A stretch of 64,000 bases of DNA from RCC1774 sp050330855 (GTDB lineage: Bacteria; Cyanobacteriota; Cyanobacteriia; Thermosynechococcales; Thermosynechococcaceae): NCBI GenBank assembly GCA_050330855.1, contig JBHJNL010000027.1, forward strand, positions 7,022-71,021. Reading direction: 5' to 3'. Positions within the stretch are counted from its first letter, which is position 1. Each line of letters opens with the position of its first letter. Below, piece after piece: positions 1-8,559 of this stretch. The position numbers and the translations under genes were made by a program. Below the pieces are notes generated by a model that worked only from the letters and a program-made list of their open reading frames with translations, was not told the origin of the DNA and did not search any database.

Positions 1-1539
1 GGTTTCGAGTAACTCGTAGGGCGCACGGGACCAGTCCGCTGTCATGCCATCTTCACTAGAAATAAAGCGCAGCACGATGGGGTGAGCGTAGGTGCGCTGG
101 TCACCCATTACGCCTACGCTGCGAACGGGCAGCAACACCGCGAATGCTTGCCAAAAGTCGTGGTAGTAACCGGCGCGATTGATCTCTTGCCGAACCACGA
201 GATCGGCATCGCGCAAAATATTTAAACGCTCTGCGGTCACCTCGCCAATAATTCGGATCGCCAACCCCGGCCCAGGGAAGGGATGCCGATTCACAATTTC
301 TTCGGGTAATCCGAGTGAACGACCCAATTGACGAACTTCGTCCTTAAAGAGCTTGCGGAGGGGTTCGACGAGCTTAAATCTTAAATCTTTAGGCAATCCC
401 CCTACGTTGTGGTGGCTTTTAATCTTCACAGCGACCCGTTCACCCGTCGCTGGGTCAACGTTAGTGTCGGCAGACTCGATCACGTCAGGATAGAGCGTAC
501 CCTGGGCTAGGTAATCAAAGGGACCCAAGCGCCGGGACTCTTCTTCAAAAACCTGAATAAATTCATGGCCGATCCGTTTGCGTTTAATCTCAGGATCCGT
601 TACCCCTTCAATCTGGACCAAGAACCGCTCACGGGCCTGCACATGCACAACGGAAATGTGGAATTGTTCTTGAAATAGCTTCACCAGGCGTTCAGGTTCG
701 CCCTTCCGCATGAAGCCCTGATCGATAAACATGCACGTTAATCGATCTCCAATGGCGCGATGCAGCAAAAAGGCCAGCGTCGAAGAATCAACACCACCAG
801 AGAGTGCCAGCAGCACCCGCTTATCGCCAACCCTCGCCTTGACTTCACGAATGGCTTCTTCGATAAACGCATCGGTGGTCCAGGTGGGTTCACACTCACA
901 ACTGTGATAGACGAAGTTGCGAATCAGTGCTTGACCACATTGGGAGTGGACCACTTCAGGGTGGAATTGAACGCCATAGAGGTGGCGAATATGGTTTGCG
1001 ATCGCCGCCGCCGGCGTGTTGGCGGTATGGGCCAGCACCACAAAACCCTCTGGCAATTGGGTGACGGAATCCCCATGACTCATCCACATCGTGGAGCCGG
1101 TTTCAACATTGGTGAGCAAATCTGTGGGATCATCAATGATCAACGAGGCTTTGCCATATTCTGCCGTCTCGGCTGGTTCTACTTGGCCACCAAGCTGCTG
1201 CACCATGAGCTGCATCCCGTAGCACACCCCCAATATAGGGATGCCCAGATCCCAAATCTGAGGATCGCATAGGGGTGCATGCTCTGTATATACCGAGCTA
1301 GGGCCACCAGAAAGAATAATTCCTTTGGGGTTGAGCTGCCTGAGCTGTTCCGCCGTCGTTCGGTAGGACAGCACCTCCGAATAAACCTGGGTTTCACGAA
1401 TACGGCGGGCGATCAGTTCAGAATACTGAGACCCAAAATCAAGGATAGCGATCATTTGCCGATCCACATCATTGCGTGCATCGGAGGCTTCATTGGAAGT
1501 TGAGAGGGGAGACTGAATCTGAGAAGGCACTTTATTCAT
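1..1539 (-). CDS. guaA: GMP synthase (glutamine-hydrolysing), 3' end cut by window
   Basis: Converts XMP to GMP using glutamine and ATP, the last step of guanine nucleotide synthesis, in the cytosol. The reading frame from the ATG at 1539 gives 513 codons before the window edge. It shows an N-terminal class I glutamine amidotransferase domain with the nucleophile context GVCYGMQL and the His/Glu context FHPEVVHS, then the ATP-pyrophosphatase P-loop LSGGVDSS, then the GMP-synthase C-terminal dimerisation domain with RHPFPGPGLAIR. The family is usually about 515-540 residues, so only roughly the last 25 residues are missing. It lies 233 bases upstream of nothing else on its strand; lspA ends at 1773 in the same direction, so it may be read as a separate unit. 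Confidence 0.97.
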   Translation of the reverse strand, partial: MNKVPSQIQSPLSTSNEASDARNDVDRQMIAILDFGSQYSELIARRIRETQVYSEVLSYRTTAEQLRQLNPKGIILSGGPSSVYTEHAPLCDPQIWDLGIPILGVCYGMQLMVQQLGGQVEPAETAEYGKASLIIDDPTDLLTNVETGSTMWMSHGDSVTQLPEGFVVLAHTANTPAAAIANHIRHLYGVQFHPEVVHSQCGQALIRNFVYHSCECEPTWTTDAFIEEAIREVKARVGDKRVLLALSGGVDSSTLAFLLHRAIGDRLTCMFIDQGFMRKGEPERLVKLFQEQFHISVVHVQARERFLVQIEGVTDPEIKRKRIGHEFIQVFEEESRRLGPFDYLAQGTLYPDVIESADTNVDPATGERVAVKIKSHHNVGGLPKDLRFKLVEPLRKLFKDEVRQLGRSLGLPEEIVNRHPFPGPGLAIRIIGEVTAERLNILRDADLVVRQEINRAGYYHDFWQAFAVLLPVRSVGVMGDQRTYAHPIVLRFISSEDGMTADWSRAPYELLET

Positions 1540-1772
1540 CCTTATCGGCGAGGGGCAAAGCAGGGAAGGACACAATAAAAGGGCTGGTTGGATAAAACAT
1601 TACGCCCTGGGACGGCTAATGATCCTAGGGCAATATCAAAGTGAATTTTTAGTAAAGCAATTAAAAAATATTCATATCAGTTTAGGTCAATCTTGGTGCA
1701 GGTGCCAAAGGCCCACCCACTTCTTTTGCCGGGATAACCACCCCAACGTCATCGATAGACCGCTGAATCTCT

Positions 1773-2264
1773 TTACCCAGGACGGTTTGACCGTTTTGTC
1801 CTTGGCCCCGATCTCCATGCTGAATATAAAAGACAAACAAGACCCACATTGATGGCAATATCCGCCACGTTGAAGACCGGAAACTGAATGAGTCGAAAAT
1901 CAAGAAAGTCGATGACCTTACCCGTCAACAGGCGATCTATTCCGTTCCCCGCTGCTCCGCCCAGCAAAAAACCATAGCCCGTCTGCTCCCAGCGAACCAA
2001 GCGAGGGTTGAATAGCCCTAACGCGATCAAGACAATACAAACGAGAAGAGAGAGCCAACGAAGCCAATCAACCCCTTGAAAGAGGCTGAAGGCGGCTCCT
2101 GTATTAATCACGTAGGTAAAATGGAAAACATTGGGCCACAGAGGCCAAGTATCGGCGGGAATTGTCAATTCAAACGTCTTGAGCACCCATTCTTTCGTGA
2201 GCCGATCTAGACCTAAGCTGCCTAGGGCGGCGAGCCAAAACAGAAGGTTCCGGGGTCGAGACAT
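1773..2264 (-). CDS. lspA: Lipoprotein signal peptidase (signal peptidase II)
   Basis: Inner-membrane aspartyl protease that removes signal peptides from diacylglyceryl-modified prolipoproteins. The 163-residue product has four hydrophobic segments and both catalytic-Asp motifs, NGIDR and FNVADIAINVG. The open frame extends further upstream, but the ATG at 2264 fits the family length and overlaps the bioY stop codon by one base (TGATG), which suggests translational coupling. It is the last gene of a bioB-bioY-lspA run. The window also encodes probable substrates, since several products carry lipobox motifs (the genes at 28924 and 55643). Confidence 0.95.
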   Translation of the reverse strand: MSRPRNLLFWLAALGSLGLDRLTKEWVLKTFELTIPADTWPLWPNVFHFTYVINTGAAFSLFQGVDWLRWLSLLVCIVLIALGLFNPRLVRWEQTGYGFLLGGAAGNGIDRLLTGKVIDFLDFRLIQFPVFNVADIAINVGLVCLLYSAWRSGPRTKRSNRPG

Positions 2265-2911
2265 CAATAGAACAACAAGCAGCGTAACAAAAAGGAAATC
2301 AGGGTCACAGCACAAATAATTAAAAGTTGCCCCGGCAGCGGCGCAATTGAATACTGCTGGATTGTAGACCACCAGCTTTCTGGCAGTAGCCCAAACACTG
2401 ACAGGCCGCTCAGGTATATTAGCCCCAACACATGAATCACCAGCAGCCCCATCAGGCAACCTAACACAATGGCATCGAAGCGCCGCCGCTGTCGAAAGGC
2501 GACGTAGCCGCACAGCCAAGCAGCAGGCAAAAAGCCCAGCAAATAGCCAAAGGTCGGCTCTTGCCAGTAGCCGAGTCCGCCCCCTTGTGCAAACACTTGA
2601 ACACCACTTAGCCCTAAGGCAAGATAGGCAATCTGCGACAGGGCTGCTGCGTTCTTACCACCGACGCAACCAATAAACAGCACGGCACCCACTTGGAGCG
2701 TTGAGATCAGGGAGTAAGTGGGCATATCGCTAAAGTCAATGGGCCAGGTCAACACAGGGACTGGCACAGAAACCTCAACAAAGACACCACTGACCGTCAA
2801 GAGAAGACCAATGACTGCCCACAGCAGTTCATCCAGAGGAGAGAGCACTCGCAGTTTAGGGGGCGGAGACAACAGCGTAGGTCCCTGGGATTGGAGCTTC
2901 ACCACCTTCAA
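2264..2911 (-). CDS. bioY: Biotin transporter BioY
   Basis: Substrate-binding membrane (S) component of an energy-coupling-factor type biotin importer. The 215-residue product has about six hydrophobic segments and the BioY-type signature around LQVGAVLFIGCVGGKNAA and the GYLLGFLPAAWLCGY segment. The ATG at 2911 lies inside the 3' end of bioB (56-base overlap), and the stop overlaps the lspA start. Placement next to biotin synthase supports biotin as substrate. No EcfA/EcfT genes are nearby, so it either works alone, as some BioY proteins do, or shares a remote energising module; this cannot be told from the window. Confidence 0.9.
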   Translation of the reverse strand: MKVVKLQSQGPTLLSPPPKLRVLSPLDELLWAVIGLLLTVSGVFVEVSVPVPVLTWPIDFSDMPTYSLISTLQVGAVLFIGCVGGKNAAALSQIAYLALGLSGVQVFAQGGGLGYWQEPTFGYLLGFLPAAWLCGYVAFRQRRRFDAIVLGCLMGLLVIHVLGLIYLSGLSVFGLLPESWWSTIQQYSIAPLPGQLLIICAVTLISFLLRCLLFY

Positions 2912-3947
2912 GACCTAATTGATTCAGCATGGCCTGATCCTGTTCAGGGGGCTGTCCCAGGGTGGTGAGGTAGTGACCCACCAGCATGGCATTGATACCC
3001 GCCTTTAGACCCAGTTCCTGGAGTTCACCCATCACGGCTTCACGCCCACCGGCATACCGCAGAATTTGCTGGGGCAACAGCAGACGAAAGATTGCGATCG
3101 CCTTGAGCGCATCGTAGGGATCGAGCTTGTTATTCTCGCCAAAGGGTGTCCCCTCACGAGGGTTCAGCAAGTTCAATGGCACCGATTCAACCTCTAGCTC
3201 CCTTAAGGCGAGGGCGAGATCAACACGATCTTCCCAAGATTCACCCAGGCCCATGATCCCACCGGTACAGGCTTGAATCCCAGCAGCCTTGAGCGTCTTA
3301 ATGGTTTCAACGCGATCTTGCCAACTGTGAGTCGTGGCAACCTGCGGGAAAAAAGCTTCTGAACTCTCTAGATTGTGATTGTAGCGGGTAACACCGGCAT
3401 TTTTGAGGGCTTGGGCCTGCTCAGCGGTAACTTCTCCCAAGGCACAGCAGGGCTTGATCGAGGTCTCAGAAATAATGGTGCGAACGGTATCGAGAATCTG
3501 CTCAAACTCCGTCGAACCTGCGCTCGCATATTTTGGCCCACGACCTTGGCTTACCAGACAGAATCGACGGGCACCGGACGCTTCTGCAGCTTTTGCCTGC
3601 TCCAAGATGGCTTCGGCTGACTGCAGACCATAAATGGGGGATGCTTCGCCGGGATGATGGACAGACTGGGCACAAAATGAGCAATTCTCAGAACAGTTGC
3701 CTGACTTAACGTTGACGATGCTGCACAGGTCAACGACATCACCACAACAGGCATGCCGGACGTGGTTCGCCGCCTCACACAACGCCAAGATATTGTCTTG
3801 GCCTTCAATTTGAGTCAGCTTAATCGCAGTAGCCCGATCTAGCAACTCGCCATCAATGACTTGGTGGGCAAGAGACTGGAGCCACTCCTGAATCGAGTCG
3901 CGGGTCTCATCATGAAACCGTGAGAGTGGCAAAGGCGTTTGCACCAC
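2856..3947 (-). CDS. bioB: Biotin synthase
   Basis: Radical-SAM enzyme that inserts sulfur into dethiobiotin in the last step of biotin synthesis. The 363-residue product contains the radical-SAM iron-sulfur motif CSENCSFC near residue 90 and the family segments CSIVNVKSGN, ALGEVTAEQ, YNHNLESS and YAGGREAVMGEL. The start at 3947 gives the normal family length. It is the first gene of the bioB-bioY-lspA run, so biotin synthesis and biotin uptake are co-expressed. About 530 bases separate it from the divergent antenna gene at 4481. Confidence 0.97.
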   Translation of the reverse strand: MVQTPLPLSRFHDETRDSIQEWLQSLAHQVIDGELLDRATAIKLTQIEGQDNILALCEAANHVRHACCGDVVDLCSIVNVKSGNCSENCSFCAQSVHHPGEASPIYGLQSAEAILEQAKAAEASGARRFCLVSQGRGPKYASAGSTEFEQILDTVRTIISETSIKPCCALGEVTAEQAQALKNAGVTRYNHNLESSEAFFPQVATTHSWQDRVETIKTLKAAGIQACTGGIMGLGESWEDRVDLALALRELEVESVPLNLLNPREGTPFGENNKLDPYDALKAIAIFRLLLPQQILRYAGGREAVMGELQELGLKAGINAMLVGHYLTTLGQPPEQDQAMLNQLGLEGGEAPIPGTYAVVSAP

Positions 3948-4480
3948 GTTTTAACCTCTATTTGTGTGAATGCCTGAACGATGGAATTCTATCACTGCAC
4001 ACTGACATCGTGAACATCAACTCACCGCACCACAACAGAGCGGCCTGATGAGAGCCACCGATTCAAAGGGACCAAGCAATTTAATCCACTGAATCCATCG
4101 CAGGAACGACCTTCTTAACAGTTCTTTACGCGATTGCAGAAACGAGGAATAAGTCTACGTTTGCTTACATATCTTTACATGCTTTTGTGATTATTTGGAG
4201 CGATTTGTGATTCTAAAATACGGAGGAAGAGGCTGGGGTAATGAAGCTCTAGCCTTTCTGCTGCAATGTTTTTTAGGGTGTTCGAGGTCTTTTGTGCGAT
4301 CACAAATAGTGGTTAAAGACCTTGTATTAAGCTGTTAAGAGGCTTCTCAGAAGTTTGAAGTAGAGCCTGCTCTCGTAGTATTTTGTAATGAGTTTGATAT
4401 AAGAACGGTGCCACTCGTATTTGAGATGCAGTGACGCTGCTGTGGAACTGAATATAGTATGACGAGGAGATCGCTTAACA
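3948..4480. promoter_or_regulatory. Divergent bioB/pcb upstream region with TTTGTG elements
   Basis: Gene-free 533-bp region between bioB (minus) and the first antenna gene (plus). Directly visible are two direct copies of TTTGTGATT at 4184-4192 and 4204-4212, exactly 20 bp apart start to start (about two helical turns), and a perfect 16-bp palindrome TTTGTGCGATCACAAA at 4291-4306. A TATAGT hexamer at 4453-4458 could be a -10 box very close to the gene. The ribosome-binding site GAGGAG precedes the ATG at 4481. That these are regulator sites is inference; I saw no clear Fur-box-like sequence. Confidence 0.5.
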
Positions 4481-5509
4481 ATGACCACTTCCAATGCCGA
4501 AATCGGCTGGATTAATGGCAATGCCCGTGTGGAAGATTTAAGCGGCAAGTTTCTTGCTGCTCATATCGGCCAGATTGCTTTAATGGCTTTTTGGGCAGGA
4601 GCCTTTTCTTTATTTGAGTTGTCTCGGTACAACCCAGATCTTCCCCTGTATGATCAAGGTCTTATCTGTATCCCTCAGCTAGCTCGCCTTGGGTGGGGCA
4701 TTGGCTCTGGTGGAGTCATTCTTGATACCTATCCCTACTTCTGCATTGGCGTTATCCACCTCGTTGCCTGTGCTGTTTTCGGTGCGGGTGCTTTGTATCA
4801 CGCTGTGAAAGGGCCTGCTGTGCTTGCCGACGCTGAAGTGGAGAGGGCGGCGAAGTTTCATTTCGAGTGGGATGACACCAAAAAAACGGGTTTCATTCTC
4901 GGTCACCATCTGCTTTTTCTTGCCGTTGCTTGCTCTCTTTTTGTAGGCTGGGCCGCGCTCCATGGTATCTATGACCCCACCATTGGTGAAGTGCGAACGG
5001 TTTCTCCTGCTCTCAATCCGCTGAGAGTCTTTAAGTATGGATGGGCCGTTCCTGGCTTCAATCCGTTTTTTGTTGATAACTTAGAAGACGTGATGGGTGG
5101 TCACCTTTTCGTCGTTATTCTTTTGCTCGGGGGTGGATTTTTCCATATTCTTGTTCCTCCCTTTGATTTAGCGAAGCGGATTTATGTCCAAAATGGTGAA
5201 GGACTTCTTTCCTATGCCCTGGCTGGCTTGTCGATTATGGGCTTCACAGCTTGTTACTTCACGGCCGTCAATGACCTTGTGTTCCCCGTGGAATTATATG
5301 GTCCAGTGTTAGAGGCGAAGCTTAGCGTCACGCCCTACTTTGCCGACACCCTTGATCTGGTTTCTGGTCATACGGCTCGTTTCTGGGTCTGTAATTTCCA
5401 CTTTTTCCTAGCTTTCATGATGCTGCAGGGTCACCTATGGCATGCACTTAGAGCCAGTGGCTTCGACTTCAATCGTGTGCCTCAAGCTCTTTCTTCTATT
5501 ACTGAATAA
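4481..5509 (+). CDS. Pcb/IsiA-family chlorophyll-binding antenna protein 1
   Basis: Thylakoid light-harvesting protein of the six-helix CP43-like family that binds chlorophyll and feeds energy to photosystems. The 342-residue product has six hydrophobic helices with the family's His-bearing motifs (YHAVKGPAVLAD, LGHHLLFL, GGHLF, QGHLWHALRASG). It lacks the large lumenal loop of true CP43 (PsbC), which separates it from photosystem II core protein. The start is supported by the GAGGAG site 10 bases upstream. It is followed 301 bases later by a second antenna gene on the same strand. IsiA and the various Pcb subtypes cannot be distinguished with certainty by eye; the tandem arrangement favours Pcb. 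The pigment bound (chlorophyll a, b or d) is not readable from the sequence. Confidence 0.92.
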   Translation: MTTSNAEIGWINGNARVEDLSGKFLAAHIGQIALMAFWAGAFSLFELSRYNPDLPLYDQGLICIPQLARLGWGIGSGGVILDTYPYFCIGVIHLVACAVFGAGALYHAVKGPAVLADAEVERAAKFHFEWDDTKKTGFILGHHLLFLAVACSLFVGWAALHGIYDPTIGEVRTVSPALNPLRVFKYGWAVPGFNPFFVDNLEDVMGGHLFVVILLLGGGFFHILVPPFDLAKRIYVQNGEGLLSYALAGLSIMGFTACYFTAVNDLVFPVELYGPVLEAKLSVTPYFADTLDLVSGHTARFWVCNFHFFLAFMMLQGHLWHALRASGFDFNRVPQALSSITE

Positions 5510-5567
5510 TTTTCTCGTGAATCAGCTCAGAGAATACAAGCACTAGTATCTAGCTGCATGTCTTGAT

Positions 5568-5624
5568 GATGAGGGTGATAGTGGATTGTCGTTTCACGCT
5601 CAATCTGTAACTGTCACCCTCATC
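5568..5624 (+). terminator. Long hairpin between the two antenna genes
   Basis: GATGAGGGTGATAG at 5568-5581 pairs with CTGTCACCCTCATC at 5611-5624, a 14-bp stem with one G-T pair and a 29-base loop. No run of T follows, so it is not a canonical Rho-independent terminator. It could lower read-through, protect the upstream mRNA 3' end, or be an operator. Confidence 0.45.
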
Positions 5625-5632
5625 CATTTTAG

Positions 5633-5656
5633 GCCGCTATATATGCCGCTATATAT
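5633..5656. repeat. Tandem 12-bp direct repeat
   Basis: Two perfect adjacent copies of GCCGCTATATAT (5633-5644 and 5645-5656) just 3' of the hairpin. The unit resembles the terminal CCGCTATATC of the 100-bp element at 27803-27902, which may be coincidence. Confidence 0.6.
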
Positions 5657-5810
5657 TAAGTAACTACGATGAATTATGAGCAGTTCTAAGCTCGACTTTT
5701 TCTATATAGGTCAGAGGGTTACCGATGTGATACCTATAAAACTAAGTCTTTAACTACTGCCGATTCATCTCATCAACGTTTGTCGTGTATGACGCAAGAG
5801 GACCACAGTT

Positions 5811-6827
5811 GTGACAACATCATTACGCGCCAGAGGCCGAGGCAACAACGGTCGAGGCAGACTGGGTAGGAATAATACCCCACCACCAAGCAGTGGATTT
5901 GAAAGTCAATGGTGGGCTGGCAATATCCGATTTGTAGATTCATCGGGTCTACTGTTGGGTGCTCACCTCGCCCATGCCGGTCTAATTACCTTGTGGGCCG
6001 GTGCAATTTTAATCAAAGAAGTCGCTTCCTTCACGCCGGGTGTTCCGCTTTATGAGCAGGGTGCCTATTTGATGGCCCACATTGCGGCCCTCGGTGTCGG
6101 CGTCGGAGCAGGGGGTGAAATATTAAATACCTATCCGTACTTTGTGATTGGTGTCTTGCACCTGACCCTGTCAGCAGCCTTAGCCGCTGGTGGTCTTTAC
6201 CACACCTTCAAAGGTCCTGCTGTGCTGGCTGAGGACGAGGGCGACACGCTTGCCCCTAAATTTGAATATACTTGGGGCGAACCCAAGCAGTTATCGTTTA
6301 TTTTGGGGCACCATCTACTCTTTTTAGGGGCGGCTTGCCTAGCCTTTGCCGCAAATGCCAGCTTCGGCGGTGGGGTCTATGACCCCCTTGTGGGTGATGT
6401 GCGTCAAATCACCCCAAATCTCAACCCCTTGCCTATGCTGGGCTACATTTTCGGCATTGCCAATGGTGGTTGGACTCCGATTGGTATGGCAGCAGTGGAT
6501 AATATGGAGACCGTCATTGGTGGGCACTTCTTGATTGGTGCGCTGGAAATTGCTGGTGGCACCTTTCATATCTTGAGTACTCCCTTTGGGATTGAAGCAA
6601 AGCCTTGGTCTTACTCTGGAGAAGCGGTCTTATCTTACAGTCTTGCAGCGCTTGCCCTGATGGGCCTTAGCTCTTGTTTATTTGTAAACTACTGCGATGT
6701 TGTTTACGCTCCTGAACTGTTTGGCGCTGACCGTAGTGGCGCAGCGGCGACTCAGCTGATCTTGGGCATTCTTTGTTTAGGCGGTCACCTTTGGCATGCG
6801 ATTCGCGCTCAAAGAGCTGTCGCCTAA
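5811..6827 (+). CDS. Pcb/IsiA-family chlorophyll-binding antenna protein 2
   Basis: Second six-helix antenna protein of the Pcb/IsiA family, 338 residues, membrane-embedded. It shares the motifs NTYPYFVIGVLH, YHTFKGPAVLAEDEG, LGHHLLFLGAACL, NMETVIGGHF and GGHLWHAIRAQ with its upstream neighbour but is clearly diverged, so this is an old duplication or a distinct subtype. It starts at GTG 5811 behind AGAGGACC. The first 30 residues form an Arg/Gly/Asn-rich hydrophilic extension (RARGRG, GRGRLGRNN) before the usual start of similarity. A 7-bp inverted repeat (TATAGGT 5705-5711, ACCTATA 5732-5738) and a TATAAA at 5735 lie upstream and may mark its own promoter. Confidence 0.92.
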   Translation: MTTSLRARGRGNNGRGRLGRNNTPPPSSGFESQWWAGNIRFVDSSGLLLGAHLAHAGLITLWAGAILIKEVASFTPGVPLYEQGAYLMAHIAALGVGVGAGGEILNTYPYFVIGVLHLTLSAALAAGGLYHTFKGPAVLAEDEGDTLAPKFEYTWGEPKQLSFILGHHLLFLGAACLAFAANASFGGGVYDPLVGDVRQITPNLNPLPMLGYIFGIANGGWTPIGMAAVDNMETVIGGHFLIGALEIAGGTFHILSTPFGIEAKPWSYSGEAVLSYSLAALALMGLSSCLFVNYCDVVYAPELFGADRSGAAATQLILGILCLGGHLWHAIRAQRAVA

Positions 6828-6840
6828 TATCAATATAGCG

Positions 6841-6862
6841 ATGGCATCATTTTTGATGTCAT
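6841..6862 (+). terminator. Hairpin after the second antenna gene
   Basis: ATGGCATCA (6841-6849) pairs with TGATGTCAT (6854-6862), a 9-bp stem with one G-T pair and a TTTT loop, 13 bases after the stop codon. A second imperfect inverted repeat, GCAGGCTCTC at 6874-6883 with GAGAGGCCTGC at 6923-6933, follows. Neither has a T tract. Confidence 0.4.
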
Positions 6863-7035
6863 GGTCACCCCAGGCAGGCTCTCTTGTTTGATAATTGCTG
6901 TTCAGTGATTAGAAAGCTCTCTGAGAGGCCTGCTTTGTGTTGGTTAGAACACTATTCAATATCTTCAGTTGTGTTTGATTGTTGTGGGGCATTAAATGCT
7001 TCATAACTATAGAAGTTGACCTACTCTAAGCCGCC

Positions 7036-8559
7036 GTGAAATTATTCGTCTACCATACTCCTGAACTCATTCCTCAAAAGCCTCTCCCTCAATGCGCTGT
7101 TGCCATTGATGTGCTCCGGGCAACGACGACCATTGCCACTGCTCTCAATTCTGGGGCAGAAGCGATTCAAGTCTTTAGTGATATTGATGATCTATTTGCC
7201 GTCAGCGAAGCATTCCCGGAGGAGACGCGACTGCGGGCCGGGGAGCGTGGAGGGCGCAAGGTACCCAACTGTGATCTCGGCAATTCTCCCCTTGATTGCA
7301 CCCCAGAACGGGTGAAAGGGAAGCGCTTATTTTTGAGTACCACCAATGGCACTCGATGTTTAGAAGGGATTCAGAAGTCTGCCACTGTCATTGTGGCCGC
7401 TTTGGTGAACCGGCAGGCAGTGGTGGACTATTTGCTCAGGAAGAAGCCCGGAAAGGTCTGGCTGGTGGGGTCCGGCTGGCAGGGGGATTACTCCCTTGAA
7501 GATACGATCTGTGCAGGAGCGATCGCGGACGGCATTCTAGAGCAGTCAAAGATTTCACTGAGTAAGTTAGCGGGTAACGATGAACTCATTGCAGCGGTGG
7601 CTCTCTATCGCCAGTGGAAAGATCAGCTCCAGGAGTTGATGGCACTCTCAAGTCATGGTCAGCGGCTGCTCCGGCTGCGGGGACAAAAGGATATCGCCTA
7701 TTGCTGTGAGCTGGATCTGATCGATATTCTGCCGATCCAAAAAGAGAAGGGAGTCCTCATAGTTAGACAGCCAGGATTTTTTGAGAAGCTCTTCTTCGGT
7801 GGGTTATTTGGCAAGGGTAAGACACAGCCCAAACAACAGCAGCTCAAAGATGCCGCGATACAGGATGCACCAAAAGCGCTACCAGCAAGCAAAAAACCAG
7901 TTCAAGGGAAACCCAAAACGCAGGTGCCAGGGGCTGATCAGGGTACCGAGCGCAATGGTCAGCTTGCGGCCACCTCTCAGACTGCTATGAGTGCAAAATC
8001 TAAGGCTGAGATCACACCCACGGCGATCAAGTCTGCAAACATGAAGCCAGAGCCGGTCAAGGCGAATAAGGAGGCCTTCAAAAAGGAGTTGACTGAGCCA
8101 GCAGACGTTGAGAAGACTTCGGCCCAAAATACTAAAACTGAGGCTGCAGCGAACAAGGCTGACATTGAAAAGCCAAATACGGAGGCCGTCGTTGCCGCAG
8201 ACTCGATTAAGGTAGACCCTGTAAAAACTGAGGTCGTGACATCAAACGTAAAGCCCACGGAAGAACCAGTGCCAGTATTCGCTTCACCAGAAAATGAATC
8301 TGAAGCACCCGCTCAGACGCCTATTGCCCCTGCAGGAGAGCCGCCATCTGCCTCTGATGGAGAAGACGAGGCAGTCAAGTCAGTTGAGATAACAGCATCA
8401 CAGAATGATCGAGAGAGTCAGTCAGAAACGGCGATTCAGGTGGAGGCCACGGTTGTGGGACTGCCAGATCTGACGCAGGCTGAACAAGGAAACCCGGAGG
8501 CTTTTCAGCCCCCCACCGTTGATGATTTCAAAAAAATCTTGAATCGGCTCAAACCGTAG
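7036..8559 (+). CDS. ComB-like 2-phosphosulfolactate phosphatase with long C-terminal tail
   Basis: Residues 1-240 match the ComB family (2-phosphosulfolactate phosphatase), a Mg-dependent phosphatase known from coenzyme M synthesis in methanogens; its substrate in cyanobacteria is not established. Recognisable segments are VAIDVLRATTTIATAL, RLFLSTTNGTRCL and VGSGWQGDYSLEDTICAGAI. Residues 250-507 are an unusual tail rich in Ala, Lys, Glu, Pro, Thr and Val (repeated KAEITPT-, KTEAAANK-, VEKTSAQ-like segments), predicted disordered. The ComB family is normally about 240 residues, so the protein is doubled in length. The gene begins at GTG 7036 with no clear ribosome-binding site, and its stop overlaps the GTG start of thiS by one base. 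Confidence 0.82.
   Translation: MKLFVYHTPELIPQKPLPQCAVAIDVLRATTTIATALNSGAEAIQVFSDIDDLFAVSEAFPEETRLRAGERGGRKVPNCDLGNSPLDCTPERVKGKRLFLSTTNGTRCLEGIQKSATVIVAALVNRQAVVDYLLRKKPGKVWLVGSGWQGDYSLEDTICAGAIADGILEQSKISLSKLAGNDELIAAVALYRQWKDQLQELMALSSHGQRLLRLRGQKDIAYCCELDLIDILPIQKEKGVLIVRQPGFFEKLFFGGLFGKGKTQPKQQQLKDAAIQDAPKALPASKKPVQGKPKTQVPGADQGTERNGQLAATSQTAMSAKSKAEITPTAIKSANMKPEPVKANKEAFKKELTEPADVEKTSAQNTKTEAAANKADIEKPNTEAVVAADSIKVDPVKTEVVTSNVKPTEEPVPVFASPENESEAPAQTPIAPAGEPPSASDGEDEAVKSVEITASQNDRESQSETAIQVEATVVGLPDLTQAEQGNPEAFQPPTVDDFKKILNRLKP

Noticed and set aside
760..1397. Plus- and minus-strand open frames within the guaA region
   Set aside because: They lie in the other frames of the well-supported guaA reading and have no recognisable motif or ribosome-binding site.
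4291..4306. TTTGTGCGATCACAAA as a CRP/NtcA site
   Set aside because: The half-site spacing is four bases, not the N6 of CRP (TGTGA-N6-TCACA) or the N8 of NtcA (GTA-N8-TAC), so it does not fit either consensus.
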